From Bacteroidales bacterium (GTDB lineage Bacteria > Bacteroidota > Bacteroidia > Bacteroidales > P3), in the NCBI GenBank assembly GCA_017550405.1, contig JAFZPH010000049.1:99697-163696 (forward strand): a stretch of DNA of 64,000 nucleotides, written 5' to 3'. The notes under the pieces are model-generated. The model saw only the letters and a list, made by a program, of their open reading frames with translations, ran no database searches and was not told where the DNA came from. Of this stretch, positions 36,516 to 46,700 are shown piece by piece; position 1 is the first letter of the stretch, and every line of letters begins with the position of its first letter. The position numbers were made by a program, and so were the translations under genes.

Positions 36516-37337
36516 CTATTCAGTTAGCTCCTCACCGTTGCTTGGGTCCGTCATGGTGGGGTCGCTTTCGGAGCTTTCGGCTGCTTCGGCATTGAGGGCA
36601 CGGGTACTGGCGCGGCGAAGCTCGAAGTCGCGGCCGAGGTATTTCTCGCGCACGTCGGGGTCGGCGGCCATCTCCTCGGGGGTACCGTGATGGAGCACGC
36701 TGCCTTCGTAGAGGAGGTAGGCACGGTCGGTGATGCTGAGGGTTTCGTGGACGTTGTGGTCGGTGATGAGGATGCCGATGTTGCGGTCCTTTAGGTGGGC
36801 GACGATGTCTTGAATGTCCTGCACAGCAATGGGGTCGACACCGGCAAAGGGTTCGTCGAGGAGGAGGAACTTGGGGTCGTTGGCCAGGGCGCGCGCAATC
36901 TCGGTGCGGCGGCGTTCGCCACCAGAGAGTTGGATGCCTTTGCTGCGGCGAATCTTCTCAAGTCCAAATTCGGTGATGAGGGATTGGAGCTTTTCTTTCC
37001 GCTGGGCGATGGTGAGGTCTTTGCGGAACTCGAGGATGGACATGATGTTGTCCTCGACGGACATGTGGCGGAAGACCGAGGCTTCCTGCGCCAGATAGCC
37101 TACACCGAGCTGGGCCCGGCGGTACATGGGCATTTTGGTGATTTCGCGGTCGTCGAGGAACACGCGTCCGGAGTAGGGCTTGATGATGCCCACTATCATA
37201 TAGAATGTGGTGGTCTTGCCGGCTCCGTTGGGACCCAGCAGGCCTACTATCTCGCCTTGCTGCACACTGACGCTGACTTCTTTTACCACGGTGCGCGAAC
37301 GGTATATCTTGACTACGTTTTCGGTTCGGAGTTGCAT
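36516..37337 (-). CDS. lptB: LPS export ABC transporter ATPase LptB
   Basis: ATPase that powers extraction of lipopolysaccharide from the inner membrane with LptFG and LptC. 273 residues. Walker [11 protein letters not shown]-loop region [16 protein letters not shown] (LptB type), signature [16 protein letters not shown], Walker [12 protein letters not shown] and H-loop [12 protein letters not shown] are intact. It carries a C-terminal extension of about 30 acidic residues. It lies 92 bp downstream of kdsD in the same direction, linking Kdo supply and LPS export; the gap is filled with word repeats. Confidence 0.93.
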   Translation of the reverse strand: MQLRTENVVKIYRSRTVVKEVSVSVQQGEIVGLLGPNGAGKTTTFYMIVGIIKPYSGRVFLDDREITKMPMYRRAQLGVGYLAQEASVFRHMSVEDNIMSILEFRKDLTIAQRKEKLQSLITEFGLEKIRRSKGIQLSGGERRRTEIARALANDPKFLLLDEPFAGVDPIAVQDIQDIVAHLKDRNIGILITDHNVHETLSITDRAYLLYEGSVLHHGTPEEMAADPDVREKYLGRDFELRRASTRALNAEAAESSESDPTMTDPSNGEELTE

Positions 37338-37339
37338 GG

Positions 37340-37425
37340 GTTGATTTGTTGGTTGTTGATATGTTGATTGTTGATATGTTGATTGTTGATATGTAGCGGG
37401 GCGTTAAACTTATCAACGTATAAAC
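37340..37425. repeat. Word repeats TTGTTGATATG / ATCAACGTATAAACG
   Basis: Three tandem copies of GTTGATTGTTGATAT-like words followed by ATCAACGTATAAACG fill the kdsD-lptB gap. The same words occur at 40697-40797, 43683-43720 and 47110-47316. Confidence 0.7.
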
Positions 37426-37429
37426 GATT

Positions 37430-38410
37430 TTATATGATTCCCTCGCGGAGGATGTCGTGGAGGTGGAGCACGCCGAGGTAACACCCTTGACTGTCGACGA
37501 CCACCAGCTGGGTGATGCTATGGGTGCGCATGAGATGGAGGGCGTTGACGGCATACTCGGTATCGACGATGGTCTTGGGGTTGCGGGTCATGATGTCGGC
37601 GGCGGTGAGCCGGTCGAACGATGTGTTGGCCTTAATCATGCGGCGGAGGTCGCCATCGGTGACGATTCCCTCTACAGCCAGACCTAGCGGACACGGGGTG
37701 ACGACTACGGCGCACCCCAGCCGGCGCGAGGTCATCTCGAGGATGGTTTCGCGCACGGGTGTTTCGGGTGAAACACTGGGTTTCTCGTTCTGAAGGTAGA
37801 GGTCGCTAACCCGCATATAGAGTTGCTTGCCCAAAGCTCCGCCGGGATGGAAGCGGGCGAAGTCGCGTGCCGAGAAGTCGCGGCAGGCCATGAGTGCAAT
37901 GGCCAGGGCGTCGCCCATGACCAACTGCGCGGTGGTACTACTAGTCGGGGCAAGGTTGTTGGGACAGGCTTCGTGTTCGACGGTGGTGTCGAGCACAATG
38001 TCGGCCTCGCGGGCAAGGAAGGAGTCGGTGTTGCCCACAATGGCGATAAGCTTGTTGCCGAAGTTCTTGACCAATGGGATAAGGACTTTAATCTCGGGGG
38101 TGTTGCCGCTTTTGGAGACACACACCACCACATCGGTGGGCTGAATCATGCCGAGGTCGCCGTGGATAGCGTCGGCGGCATGCATGAAGAGGGCGGGCGT
38201 GCCCGTGCTGTTGAGGGTCGACACCACCTTGGCAGCGATGTTGGCACTCTTCCCGATGCCCGTGAAGATGACGCGTCCGGAGGTGCAAAAAATCGTTTCA
38301 ACGGCTGCCGAGAAGCTGTTACCGATGTGCGAAGCGAGACTTTCGACAGCTTTTTTTTCTTCTGCAATTACTTCTATTGCAATTCTCTGTATTTCTTCTT
38401 TAGTCTTCAA
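37430..38410 (-). CDS. kdsD: Arabinose-5-phosphate isomerase KdsD (SIS + 2 CBS)
   Basis: Converts ribulose-5-phosphate to arabinose-5-phosphate, the first step to Kdo for LPS. The preferred start is TTG 38410 (LKTKEEIQRIAIEVIAEE), which gives the family's usual 326 residues. The frame stays open further upstream but would cross the promoter. SIS domain: GRVIFTGIGKSANIAAKVVSTL, CVSKSGNTPEI, SSTTAQLVMGDALAIALM, FHPGGALGKQL. Two CBS repeats end the protein (MTRNPKTIVDTEYAV). It is divergent from recQ with overlapping promoter DNA. Confidence 0.9.
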   Translation of the reverse strand: MKTKEEIQRIAIEVIAEEKKAVESLASHIGNSFSAAVETIFCTSGRVIFTGIGKSANIAAKVVSTLNSTGTPALFMHAADAIHGDLGMIQPTDVVVCVSKSGNTPEIKVLIPLVKNFGNKLIAIVGNTDSFLAREADIVLDTTVEHEACPNNLAPTSSTTAQLVMGDALAIALMACRDFSARDFARFHPGGALGKQLYMRVSDLYLQNEKPSVSPETPVRETILEMTSRRLGCAVVVTPCPLGLAVEGIVTDGDLRRMIKANTSFDRLTAADIMTRNPKTIVDTEYAVNALHLMRTHSITQLVVVDSQGCYLGVLHLHDILREGII

Positions 38411-38445
38411 TGTTGTTTTTTTTTTGCCATTTGAAGAAAAAATGG

Positions 38446-38453
38446 TATCTTTG
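38446..38453 (+). promoter_or_regulatory. Bacteroidales -7 box (TATCTTTG) for recQ
   Basis: TATCTTTG lies 30 bp upstream of the recQ ATG at 38484. It is only 5 bp from the divergent kdsD box, so the two transcripts would overlap at their 5' ends. Confidence 0.55.
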
Positions 38454-38458
38454 AAATG

Positions 38459-38466
38459 CAAAATTA
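38459..38466 (-). promoter_or_regulatory. Bacteroidales -7 box (TAATTTTG) for kdsD
   Basis: Minus-strand TAATTTTGC lies 48 bp upstream of the proposed TTG start at 38410 and supports that start. Confidence 0.45.
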
Positions 38467-38483
38467 CACTTTTTTTTTGAATT

Positions 38484-40691
38484 ATGACTGTTTTGCTGAC
38501 ACATTTGAAAGAAATATTCGGCTTCGATAATTTCAAAGGCGAACAGGAGGCTATCATTAACAGCGTCTTGGAGGGGCACGACACTTTTGTCATCATGCCG
38601 ACGGGCGGTGGAAAATCGCTCTGCTACCAGCTCCCAGCCATGATTTGCAAGGGTACAGCCATCGTTGTTTCGCCCCTCATAGCCTTGATGAAGAACCAGG
38701 TCGACGCTGTACGATACACCGCCGGACGCGACGGTGTGGCACACTTCCTCAACTCCTCTCTTTCCAAAGTGCAAACCCGCGAGGTGAAAGACGACTTGAT
38801 GAAAGGGGGCACCAAACTGCTCTATGTCGCCCCCGAGACCCTCTCGAAAGAGGAGACCGTCGAATTCCTTCAACAGCTCGACATCTCCTTTTTCGCCATC
38901 GATGAAGCCCATTGCATCTCCGAGTGGGGTCACGACTTCCGCCCCGAATACCGCCGTCTGCGCAACGCCGTGGATTCCATCAACCCCCACGTCCCCATCC
39001 TAGCCCTCACCGCCTCGGCCACTCCCAAGGTTCAGCAGGACATCATCAAGAACCTGCGCATGGAGCATGCCAACCTCTTCATCTCCTCTTTCAACAGGCC
39101 GAATCTATACTACGAGGTACGCCCCAAACCCTCCGAACCAATCGAACTCCATCGTGAGATAGTGAAATTCGTCCGACAGAATGAAGGCAAAAGCGGCATC
39201 ATCTACTGCCTCACCCGCAAACGCGTGGAAGAACTGGCCGAGTTGCTGCAGCTCAACGGCATCAAAGCCCTTCCCTACCATGCGGGATTGGACAACAAGG
39301 TGCGTGCCGAGAACCAGGACAAATTCCTGATGGAAGAAGTGGACGTCATCGTTGCCACCATCGCTTTCGGCATGGGCATCGACAAACCCGACGTGCGTTT
39401 TGTCATTCACCACGACATACCCAAAAGCCTCGAAGGCTACTATCAGGAGACCGGCCGCGCCGGCCGCGATGGAGGCGAAGGCCAGTGCATCGCCTTCTAC
39501 TCCGAGCAGGATGTAGAGAAGCTCTACAAATTCTTCACCGACAAGAACATCACCGAGCAGGAGATGGCCAACCAGTTGGTACAGGAGGTGGTCAGCTACG
39601 CCGAGTCATCTGTTTGCCGCCGGTTGAACCTCCTGCGTTATTTCGGCGAGGACTACAACGTAGAGAACTGCGGATGCTGCGACAACTGCGTCCACCCCAA
39701 ACCCCGTGTCCCTGCACGCGAAGAGATGCAATACGCCCTCGAAACCGTGCTGGCCACCAAACAGGCCTTCAAGGCAAAGGATATTGTCGATGTGATGCTG
39801 GGTAAGAAAAACAGCAACACCAAAATATACCACCAAGACGAACTAGAGCAATGGGGACAGGGTACGGACCACAACGCCCTCTTCTGGAAAGCTGTCCTGC
39901 GGCAGGCGCTGTTTGAGAAACTCCTCACCAAAGAAATTGAGATGTACGGAGTGCTCAAACTCACCCCTGCGGGTCACCGCTTCATCAAGAAGCCCTACGA
40001 CATCATGGTTGCCTGCGACCACGATTACAGCCAGGCCTCTGACGAGGAGACGGGTCCCACACCTTCAGGTGGTGCCGCTGTGGGCGACGAGGCTCTCTAC
40101 TCACAGCTCAAAAGCCTCCTGCGCAACATAGCACGCCACGAGAAGCTCCCCCTGCACGTCATTTTCGAGGACCGTTCCATCAACGACATGACCATCCAGT
40201 ACCCCTGCACCGTCGAGGAGCTCAGCCGCTGTATGGGTGTTGGCATCGCCAAAGCTCAGAAATACGGACAGCCTTTTGTCGACCTTATCAAGACCTATGT
40301 CGAAGAAAACGATATCGAAAGGCCACAGGACATTGTCGTCCATTCCTCCGCTCGCCGCTCCGAGAACAAGATCTACATCATCCAGGCAATCGACCGCCGG
40401 AAATCACTCGACGATATTGCCCGGGGCAAAGGCATGACCCTCGATGAACTCATGGCAGAGATTGAACGCATCATTTCTTCAGGAACAAAACTCAATATCG
40501 ACTACTACATCGACGAGAATATCGAACCCGAACACCAGCAGGTGCTTCTCGACTATTGGCGCGAATCGGAGAATGTCAATATGGAAGAAGCCCTCCAAGA
40601 GGCTTACGACGAATTCGCCGACGACGAAGACTACCCCCCTGAGGAGATACGCCTGATGCGCATCAAATTCATGTCCGATTACGGTCACTAA
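38484..40691 (+). CDS. recQ: ATP-dependent DNA helicase RecQ
   Basis: 3'-5' DNA helicase of recombination and repair, 735 residues. Motif I is PTGGGKSLCYQLPA, motif II DEAHCISEWGHDFRPEY, and motif VI follows QETGRAGRDGGEGQC. The RQC zinc site is present (CRRLNLLRYFGE, CGCCDNC). A winged helix (KLTPAGHRFIKKPY) and an HRDC domain (TVEELSRCMGVGIAKAQKYG) follow. An extra C-terminal helical part of about 100 residues (SLDDIARGKGMTLDELMAEI) is usual in Bacteroidota RecQ. Confidence 0.95.
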   Translation: MTVLLTHLKEIFGFDNFKGEQEAIINSVLEGHDTFVIMPTGGGKSLCYQLPAMICKGTAIVVSPLIALMKNQVDAVRYTAGRDGVAHFLNSSLSKVQTREVKDDLMKGGTKLLYVAPETLSKEETVEFLQQLDISFFAIDEAHCISEWGHDFRPEYRRLRNAVDSINPHVPILALTASATPKVQQDIIKNLRMEHANLFISSFNRPNLYYEVRPKPSEPIELHREIVKFVRQNEGKSGIIYCLTRKRVEELAELLQLNGIKALPYHAGLDNKVRAENQDKFLMEEVDVIVATIAFGMGIDKPDVRFVIHHDIPKSLEGYYQETGRAGRDGGEGQCIAFYSEQDVEKLYKFFTDKNITEQEMANQLVQEVVSYAESSVCRRLNLLRYFGEDYNVENCGCCDNCVHPKPRVPAREEMQYALETVLATKQAFKAKDIVDVMLGKKNSNTKIYHQDELEQWGQGTDHNALFWKAVLRQALFEKLLTKEIEMYGVLKLTPAGHRFIKKPYDIMVACDHDYSQASDEETGPTPSGGAAVGDEALYSQLKSLLRNIARHEKLPLHVIFEDRSINDMTIQYPCTVEELSRCMGVGIAKAQKYGQPFVDLIKTYVEENDIERPQDIVVHSSARRSENKIYIIQAIDRRKSLDDIARGKGMTLDELMAEIERIISSGTKLNIDYYIDENIEPEHQQVLLDYWRESENVNMEEALQEAYDEFADDEDYPPEEIRLMRIKFMSDYGH

Positions 40692-40696
40692 TTTAT

Positions 40697-40797
40697 AAAG
40701 TGTTAGATGTTGATATGTTTATACGGCTAGCATCATATCAACATATCAACGTTTCAACGTATCAACGTATCAACGTATCAACATATCAATAATCAAA
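40697..40797. repeat. Tandem ATCAACGT / ATCAACAT words
   Basis: After GTTAGATGTTGATATG come at least six near-tandem copies of ATATCAACGT or CGTATCAACA. They fill the whole gap between recQ and the thioesterase gene up to its start codon. Confidence 0.8.
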
Positions 40798-41196
40798 ATG
40801 ATTACTCCAGGAATTAAAAACCAACTGCGACAAACCGTCACCGACCAGATGACCGCCGACCGCGTGGGCAGCGGTTTGGCACAGGTGTTTGCCACCCCTA
40901 TGATGATTGCCCTGATGGAACAGACCTGCGCCGAAAGCGTGGCTCCCCTCCTGCCCGAAGGACAAAGCACCGTGGGCACACATATCAACGTGTCGCATTG
41001 CTCCGCCACCCCCATCGGCATGGAGGTATGGTGCGACAGCGAACTGATAGAAGTCGACCGCCGACGGCTCGTCTTCAATGTTAAAGCCTATGACGCTTGC
41101 GGTCTCATTGGAGAAGGGGAACATGAGCGATTTATCGTGGACAATGTCAAATTCCAAGCCAACACCGAGAGCAAAGCGAAACAAACATCCCCATGA
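40798..41196 (+). CDS. Hotdog-fold thioesterase, FlK-like
   Basis: 132 residues, single hotdog domain. The long helix MMIALMEQTCAESVAPLL carries the family Glu. GQSTVGTHINVSHCSATPIG supplies the Thr, and GEGEHERFIV the His, as in fluoroacetyl-CoA thioesterase-like proteins. The substrate is an acyl-CoA of unknown type. Its stop codon overlaps the next start (ATGA, 41193-41196), so it is coupled to the LTA-synthase-like gene. Confidence 0.82.
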   Translation: MITPGIKNQLRQTVTDQMTADRVGSGLAQVFATPMMIALMEQTCAESVAPLLPEGQSTVGTHINVSHCSATPIGMEVWCDSELIEVDRRRLVFNVKAYDACGLIGEGEHERFIVDNVKFQANTESKAKQTSP

Positions 41197-43649
41197 TCCA
41201 GCATCCGCGTCTCATTCGGCGTATCGCTGATGATAAGGAGGAGCGAAACACCGCTGGTTTTTCTCTTTCCCCGACCCAAGCCCACACGACACCTAAGCGA
41301 TTCAAACAATCGTTGACACGCTATCTGGCGATAGTGGGCGTCTATTTACTGGGGCTGATTGTCCTCAAGGTTGTGGAGCTCCTTGCTCTGGGGGAGGGTC
41401 CTCTTGAGGCTCGTATATGGGTCAGCGCATTGTTATATAACCTAATCGTGGCTTCATGGGAGGCCGTGGCCATAGGTATTCTATACTTTCTGATACGACT
41501 GCTGTCCGAACGGGCGGCCATGATTACTGCGGCAATACTGTATGCTCTCTTGCTGCTGTCGGAAACCGGGCTGACACTCTATGTGGCACACAACGGGTTT
41601 CTGCTGGGGTGCGAACTGGCGGTACGGCCATTCAACGAAACCCTCATGGCGATAAAAGGAGCCATGGGTGTGGTATTGCCTTTGGTGATGGTGGTCGTAC
41701 TGACGGGTGGCATCTCTCTCATCGCCCTATGGCGTGCCAAGCGTCCCACACGTGCCGTCTGGGCAACAGCAGTGGTTGTCGGCATATTGATAGTGCTTTC
41801 GCTTGTATTCAAAATGTCGCACCTGGTAGTAAACAACTATCGTCAATACATCCTCAACAAAACCCTGTACCTGGTCGACGACTGCCGCGTCTACTTCCAT
41901 CAGTCTCGCCACAATCCCGCAAACAGCGAACAAATTGAATACAACGAACAGTACATCTCCGAACTCATCTCCACCCATCCCGAGTGGGGCACACCCATCG
42001 ACCCTCACTACCCCTTGGAGCGCTCCACCCCTGTTGACACTTTTCTCACACCCTATTTCCAAACGAGCAAAGTAACACCCAACATCGTTATCATCATAGT
42101 GGAGTCGTTGGGCGCGGAAATGATGGGCTCGGGAGCCATGCCCTTTGTCGACTCGCTGGCGGCCACAGGTCTATATTGGCGCAACTGCCTCTCCACCACC
42201 ATGCGCAGCTACGGAGCCGTGCCTGCCATCACCGGTTCGGTAGGCGGCCCACGTAGTTTCCAGTTCGGCATGATGCCTGACCACAACAGCCTCTTCTCAC
42301 TACTGAAATCATCCGGATACAACACACGGGCTTATTATGCCGGCGACTTCCATTTCGACTGCATCTACGAATACCTTTCTGCCCAGCATCTCGACTACCT
42401 CTCACCGATGTACGAAGAGTTTGTCTCATCCCCCTCGTTTGGCGCTGCCAACTGGTGGGGGTACGATGACGACACCCTTTTTGCACGTACCCTCAACGAT
42501 TTGAAAGGCTACTCCTGCCACCCTCACCAAGCCCCACACCTCTCGCTCATCACTACCCTTTCCATGCACGAAGAGCTGCGCCTGCAGGACAAGGCACTGC
42601 AAGAAGACTACCAGCGACGCGCCTCCCGACTGAAACAAACCAGCGACAAACTGGCTGCTCTGTTCCCGGCCTGCCTCTTCACCGACGACTGTCTGCGGCG
42701 GTTCATCAACGACTACCGAAAGCTCCCAGGGTACGAAAACACCCTCTTTGTCATCACCGGCGACCACGCCTCTGGCCGTCAGAAAGGCGACCACCTCTCC
42801 TCGCACCATGTGCCGCTCATCCTCTGGTCGCCCCTCGTCAAACGTCATGCCACTTTCACCCATCTCGTCACACACAACGACATCGCCCCCGCCCTCTACA
42901 GCCTCCTCACATCCCGCTTCGGGCTGAAACCCCATCCCACCGTCCATTGGCTGGGCGACGGTCTTGGCCCCACCCCGAAAACACTTGTTGTGGTCAACTA
43001 TATCCACATGATACAGAATATCATCTACCACAACTACTACTATCAACCAGCCAACAGCTTCCTTTCCGAAGAATTCTACACCTTCGGTTCAGACCTGACC
43101 CTCCATCCCTGCAACGATACCGAAGCCCTGGACTCATGCAGAAGACAGATGGAACTGCTCCGATACCTCTACTCCTACACCTACCTCTCCAACCACCTTA
43201 CCGCCCATCCCGTGGGCACCAGCCGATACACCACAGCAACCATCTATCTGTCCGATACCGATATCACAAGCGTCACACCCGACAATCAATCATCCTATAC
43301 CGAGCACACCGTCTTCCCCTCCACTCAGCTACACGCAAAACTAGGGTACCCCACTGCGAGGGTTTCGCTCGAAGCCGATGCCACCATCGTGGGAGACCCA
43401 ACCATGGAACAATACCACATGCTCACCTTTTATATATCGGGCGATAACAATCAGCAATACGACGAACCCCTCTACCGGAACTACACCAAGGGGAAACATG
43501 TGAGCATCACCAAAGCATTCCCCCTCGCAAGTGGGAACGCCATCGCGCTGAAGATAGCCCTGCATCCCCCCTACGGCCAAGCCAACTGGCTACCCGGAAG
43601 CAGCGTCACCTTGTCGAATATCAAAATCACTATCGAATATGGCAAATAA
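41193..43649 (+). CDS. LTA synthase-like membrane sulfatase/phosphotransferase
   Basis: 818 residues. A cytosolic N-terminus of about 45 residues is followed by five membrane helices (residues 50-215). A periplasmic alkaline-phosphatase-superfamily domain follows: NIVIIIVESLGAEMMG (metal Glu), NCLSTTMRSYGAVPAIT (the Thr nucleophile position), TGDHASGRQKGDHLSSHHVP (metal Asp-His and His). Members transfer phosphoglycerol or phosphoethanolamine to envelope glycans or lipids; Bacteroidota lack lipoteichoic acid, so an LPS or capsule modification is more likely. The C-terminal 150 residues are a beta-rich extension. Coupled to the thioesterase gene. Confidence 0.85.
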   Translation: MIQHPRLIRRIADDKEERNTAGFSLSPTQAHTTPKRFKQSLTRYLAIVGVYLLGLIVLKVVELLALGEGPLEARIWVSALLYNLIVASWEAVAIGILYFLIRLLSERAAMITAAILYALLLLSETGLTLYVAHNGFLLGCELAVRPFNETLMAIKGAMGVVLPLVMVVVLTGGISLIALWRAKRPTRAVWATAVVVGILIVLSLVFKMSHLVVNNYRQYILNKTLYLVDDCRVYFHQSRHNPANSEQIEYNEQYISELISTHPEWGTPIDPHYPLERSTPVDTFLTPYFQTSKVTPNIVIIIVESLGAEMMGSGAMPFVDSLAATGLYWRNCLSTTMRSYGAVPAITGSVGGPRSFQFGMMPDHNSLFSLLKSSGYNTRAYYAGDFHFDCIYEYLSAQHLDYLSPMYEEFVSSPSFGAANWWGYDDDTLFARTLNDLKGYSCHPHQAPHLSLITTLSMHEELRLQDKALQEDYQRRASRLKQTSDKLAALFPACLFTDDCLRRFINDYRKLPGYENTLFVITGDHASGRQKGDHLSSHHVPLILWSPLVKRHATFTHLVTHNDIAPALYSLLTSRFGLKPHPTVHWLGDGLGPTPKTLVVVNYIHMIQNIIYHNYYYQPANSFLSEEFYTFGSDLTLHPCNDTEALDSCRRQMELLRYLYSYTYLSNHLTAHPVGTSRYTTATIYLSDTDITSVTPDNQSSYTEHTVFPSTQLHAKLGYPTARVSLEADATIVGDPTMEQYHMLTFYISGDNNQQYDEPLYRNYTKGKHVSITKAFPLASGNAIALKIALHPPYGQANWLPGSSVTLSNIKITIEYGK

Positions 43650-43682
43650 CCTGAACGTTGATTGCTCTATCCGATTAGCCTA

Positions 43683-43720
43683 AAACATATAAACGTATCA
43701 ACATATCAACGTAAAACAGA
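43683..43720. repeat. ATCAACGT word repeats before the GH29-GH28 gene
   Basis: CATATAAACGTATCAACATA and the following ATCAACG words end 4 bp before ATG 43724. Same family as 40697-40797. Confidence 0.65.
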
Positions 43721-43723
43721 TCT

Positions 43724-46700
43724 ATGATCAGAATAATAATTCCCCTGATAGCATCGATACTAATGTTGCACGGATGCGCCTCCGTGATTACTAGCGGCGG
43801 TACGCCTCCCCCGTCGCCCTACGGCCCGTGCCCCACACCCCAGCAGGTGCGGTGGCAGCGCATGGAGATGAACATGTTCTGCCATTTCGGCCCCAACACC
43901 TTCTCCGGCCTTGAGTGGGGCGAGGGAACCGAGCCCGAAGACATATTCAACCCCGCAGCTCTCGACTGCCGCCAGTGGGTCGCCACAGCCCAGGCAGCAG
44001 GCATGAAAGGCATTATCATCACCGCCAAACATCACGACGGCTTCTGTCTGTGGCCCAATCCCGCCAGTACTCATACTGTCGCCCAGAGCAAATGGCGCAA
44101 CGGTCAGGGCGATGTGCTACGCGACCTCTCCTACGCCTGCCGCGAAGGGGGCATCAAAATGGGTGTTTACATCTCCCCGTGGGACCGCAACGCCCCCGAC
44201 TACGGCACCCCTGCCTACAACGAAACCTTCCGGCAAACCCTCCAGCACGCACTCAGCCGCTATGGCGACATCTTCGAGCAGTGGTTCGACGGAGCCAACG
44301 GCGAAGGCCCTTCCGGGCGCAAACAGCAATACGACTGGCCGCTCTTCAACACCACCGTTGCCAAGCTCCAGCCCCAGGCTTTAATCTTCAGCGACGTGGG
44401 GCCCGGATGCCACTGGATGGGGAACGAACAGGGCGTGAACGGCGAGACATGCTGGTCACGCCTCGACACAGCGGGCTACACCCCCGGAGCCGGTGCACCT
44501 TCGCTCGAAATACTCAACCACGGAAAGCCCGACGGCACTGTATGGATTCCCGCCGAAACCGATGTCTCCATCCGTCCGGGCTGGTTCTATCATGCCAACG
44601 AGCAACCCAAGAGCCTGCAGGAACTGTTGAGCATCTACTACACCAGCGTGGGACGCAACTCGCTGTTGCTGCTCAACGTGCCGCCCGACACACGAGGTCT
44701 CATACCCACCGAAGACTCCTTGCGGTTGATGGAATTCCGTGCCGCCCTCGACAGTATTTTCAGCCGCGACCTTGCCGCAGGTGCTACAGCCACAGCCTCC
44801 CACTGCCGGGGCAAAGGCTACGCCCCCACTCAGGTACTCGACACCAACTACCACACCTATTGGGCCGCTCCCGACAGTTGTCTCACCCCGACGCTCACCC
44901 TCGCTTTCGACCATCCCGTCACCTTCAACCGCGTCATGCTGCAGGAGTATATCCCTCTCGGCCAGCGGGTAGAGGCTTTCCGTGTCGAAACCTATAGCGA
45001 CAGAAAGGGCTGGCAAACACTCATCCACGCCACCACCATAGGCTACAAACGCATCCTCCTCACCCCAAACTGCACAGCACGTGCCGTCCGCATCGTGTTC
45101 GAGAACACCCTCGCCTGCCCCCTCATCAACCGGGTGGGGCTGTTCCTCGACAACATATATACTCAATCTGACAAGAAGCACTCAACCGACACCCTCGATG
45201 TAACCGACTTTGGTGTAAAAAACGACGGGTTTACCCTCAACACCCGCTCCCTGCAAGCTGCCATCGACAGCGCCACAGCACGCTATAGCCGCCGGGGTAC
45301 CATTCAAACCGTCACCTTCCCCGCAGGGGAATATGTGACGGGCACCCTCTATCTCAAAAGCGGCGTCAACCTCCATCTCGACAGCGGCACCGTCCTCCTC
45401 GGCTCGCTCAACCCCTTCGACTACCGCAAAGACCCCTACTGCCGCTGGACCGCCCTCCTCTTTGCCGTCAAGCAGCACGACATCTCCATCACCGGACGCG
45501 GCACCATCGACTGCCGTGGCTGGGAAGTGGCCAACAACACCGTCAACCTCATACACCTCGGTCTGATACAAGACCCTCTCAAATACGATCGCCCCAATGA
45601 GACAAACCGCCCCGAAAACATCCACTTCCGCGAGTGCGACAACGTCACCGTCAGCGGAATCACCCTGCGCAACCCCGCCAGCTGGAACCAGCAATACGAC
45701 CAGTGCCGCCATGTGCTGATAGAAAACCAAACCGTGGACAGCAAAAGCTATTGGAACAACGACGGGGTGGACATCGTGGACTGCAGCGATGTAGTGATAC
45801 GCAACTGCAATTACGATGCAGCCGACGATGCCTTTTGCTTCAAGAGCCACAGCAAAGAGGGTCTCTCCGAGAATATCCTTGTGGAAAACTGCGTAGGCCG
45901 CAGCAGCGCCAACGGCATCAAGTTCGGCACCGTTACCCGCGGCGTCTTTCGTCACTTCCGTTTCCGCAACATCCTCATCCACGACACCTACCGCAGTGCC
46001 TTCACCATCGCCAGTGTCGACGGGGCAGTCATCGAGGATGTCGTTGTCGACAGTCTCCGCAGCATCCACACGGGCAACCCCTTCTTCCTGCGCCTGGCTC
46101 CCCGCAACGTCAACCCCGCCCATCCGGCCACCCTCCGCGACGTAGTCATCAAAAACCTCTATGCCGAGGTGCCATACGAGAAACCCGATGCGGGCTACTC
46201 CTACGAAGGGCCCGTCGAGGACCAACCCCGCAACACCTCGCCCGCCATCATCTCCGGCACACCCGGCATGCGTATCAGCAATGTAACCATCCAAAATGCC
46301 GAGATCGTCTTCCCCGGCAGTGCCGACACCGCCTACGCCTTCCGTGGCACCTCGCCCGACCAGCTGGCCGCCATCCCCGAATGGGAACGCCGCTACCCCG
46401 AATTCTCCATGTGGAAAGAACTCCCCGCCTGGGGACTCTACCTCCGCCATGCCGACAGCATCACCCTCGACAACGTCACCCTCCGTCTGGACGGCGACGA
46501 CTACCGTCCCGCCATCGTGGCCGACGATGCCTGCGGACTCACCCTCCGCTCCACAACCGTGGTCACCTCAGCGGCAGACAACAAACCCCAGCTGGTGGCC
46601 AACAACGTGACGGGACTGAAAAAACACCACACCCACATCGCCACACGACAGCAACGAGGCACCCGCGACAACCTCTCGGGAATCGACGCCTCCTCCACCT

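Noticed and set aside
38411..38596. N-terminal extension of KdsD to 388 residues
   Set aside because: The extension crosses both promoters and the start of recQ and lacks family similarity; TTG 38410 gives the usual length.
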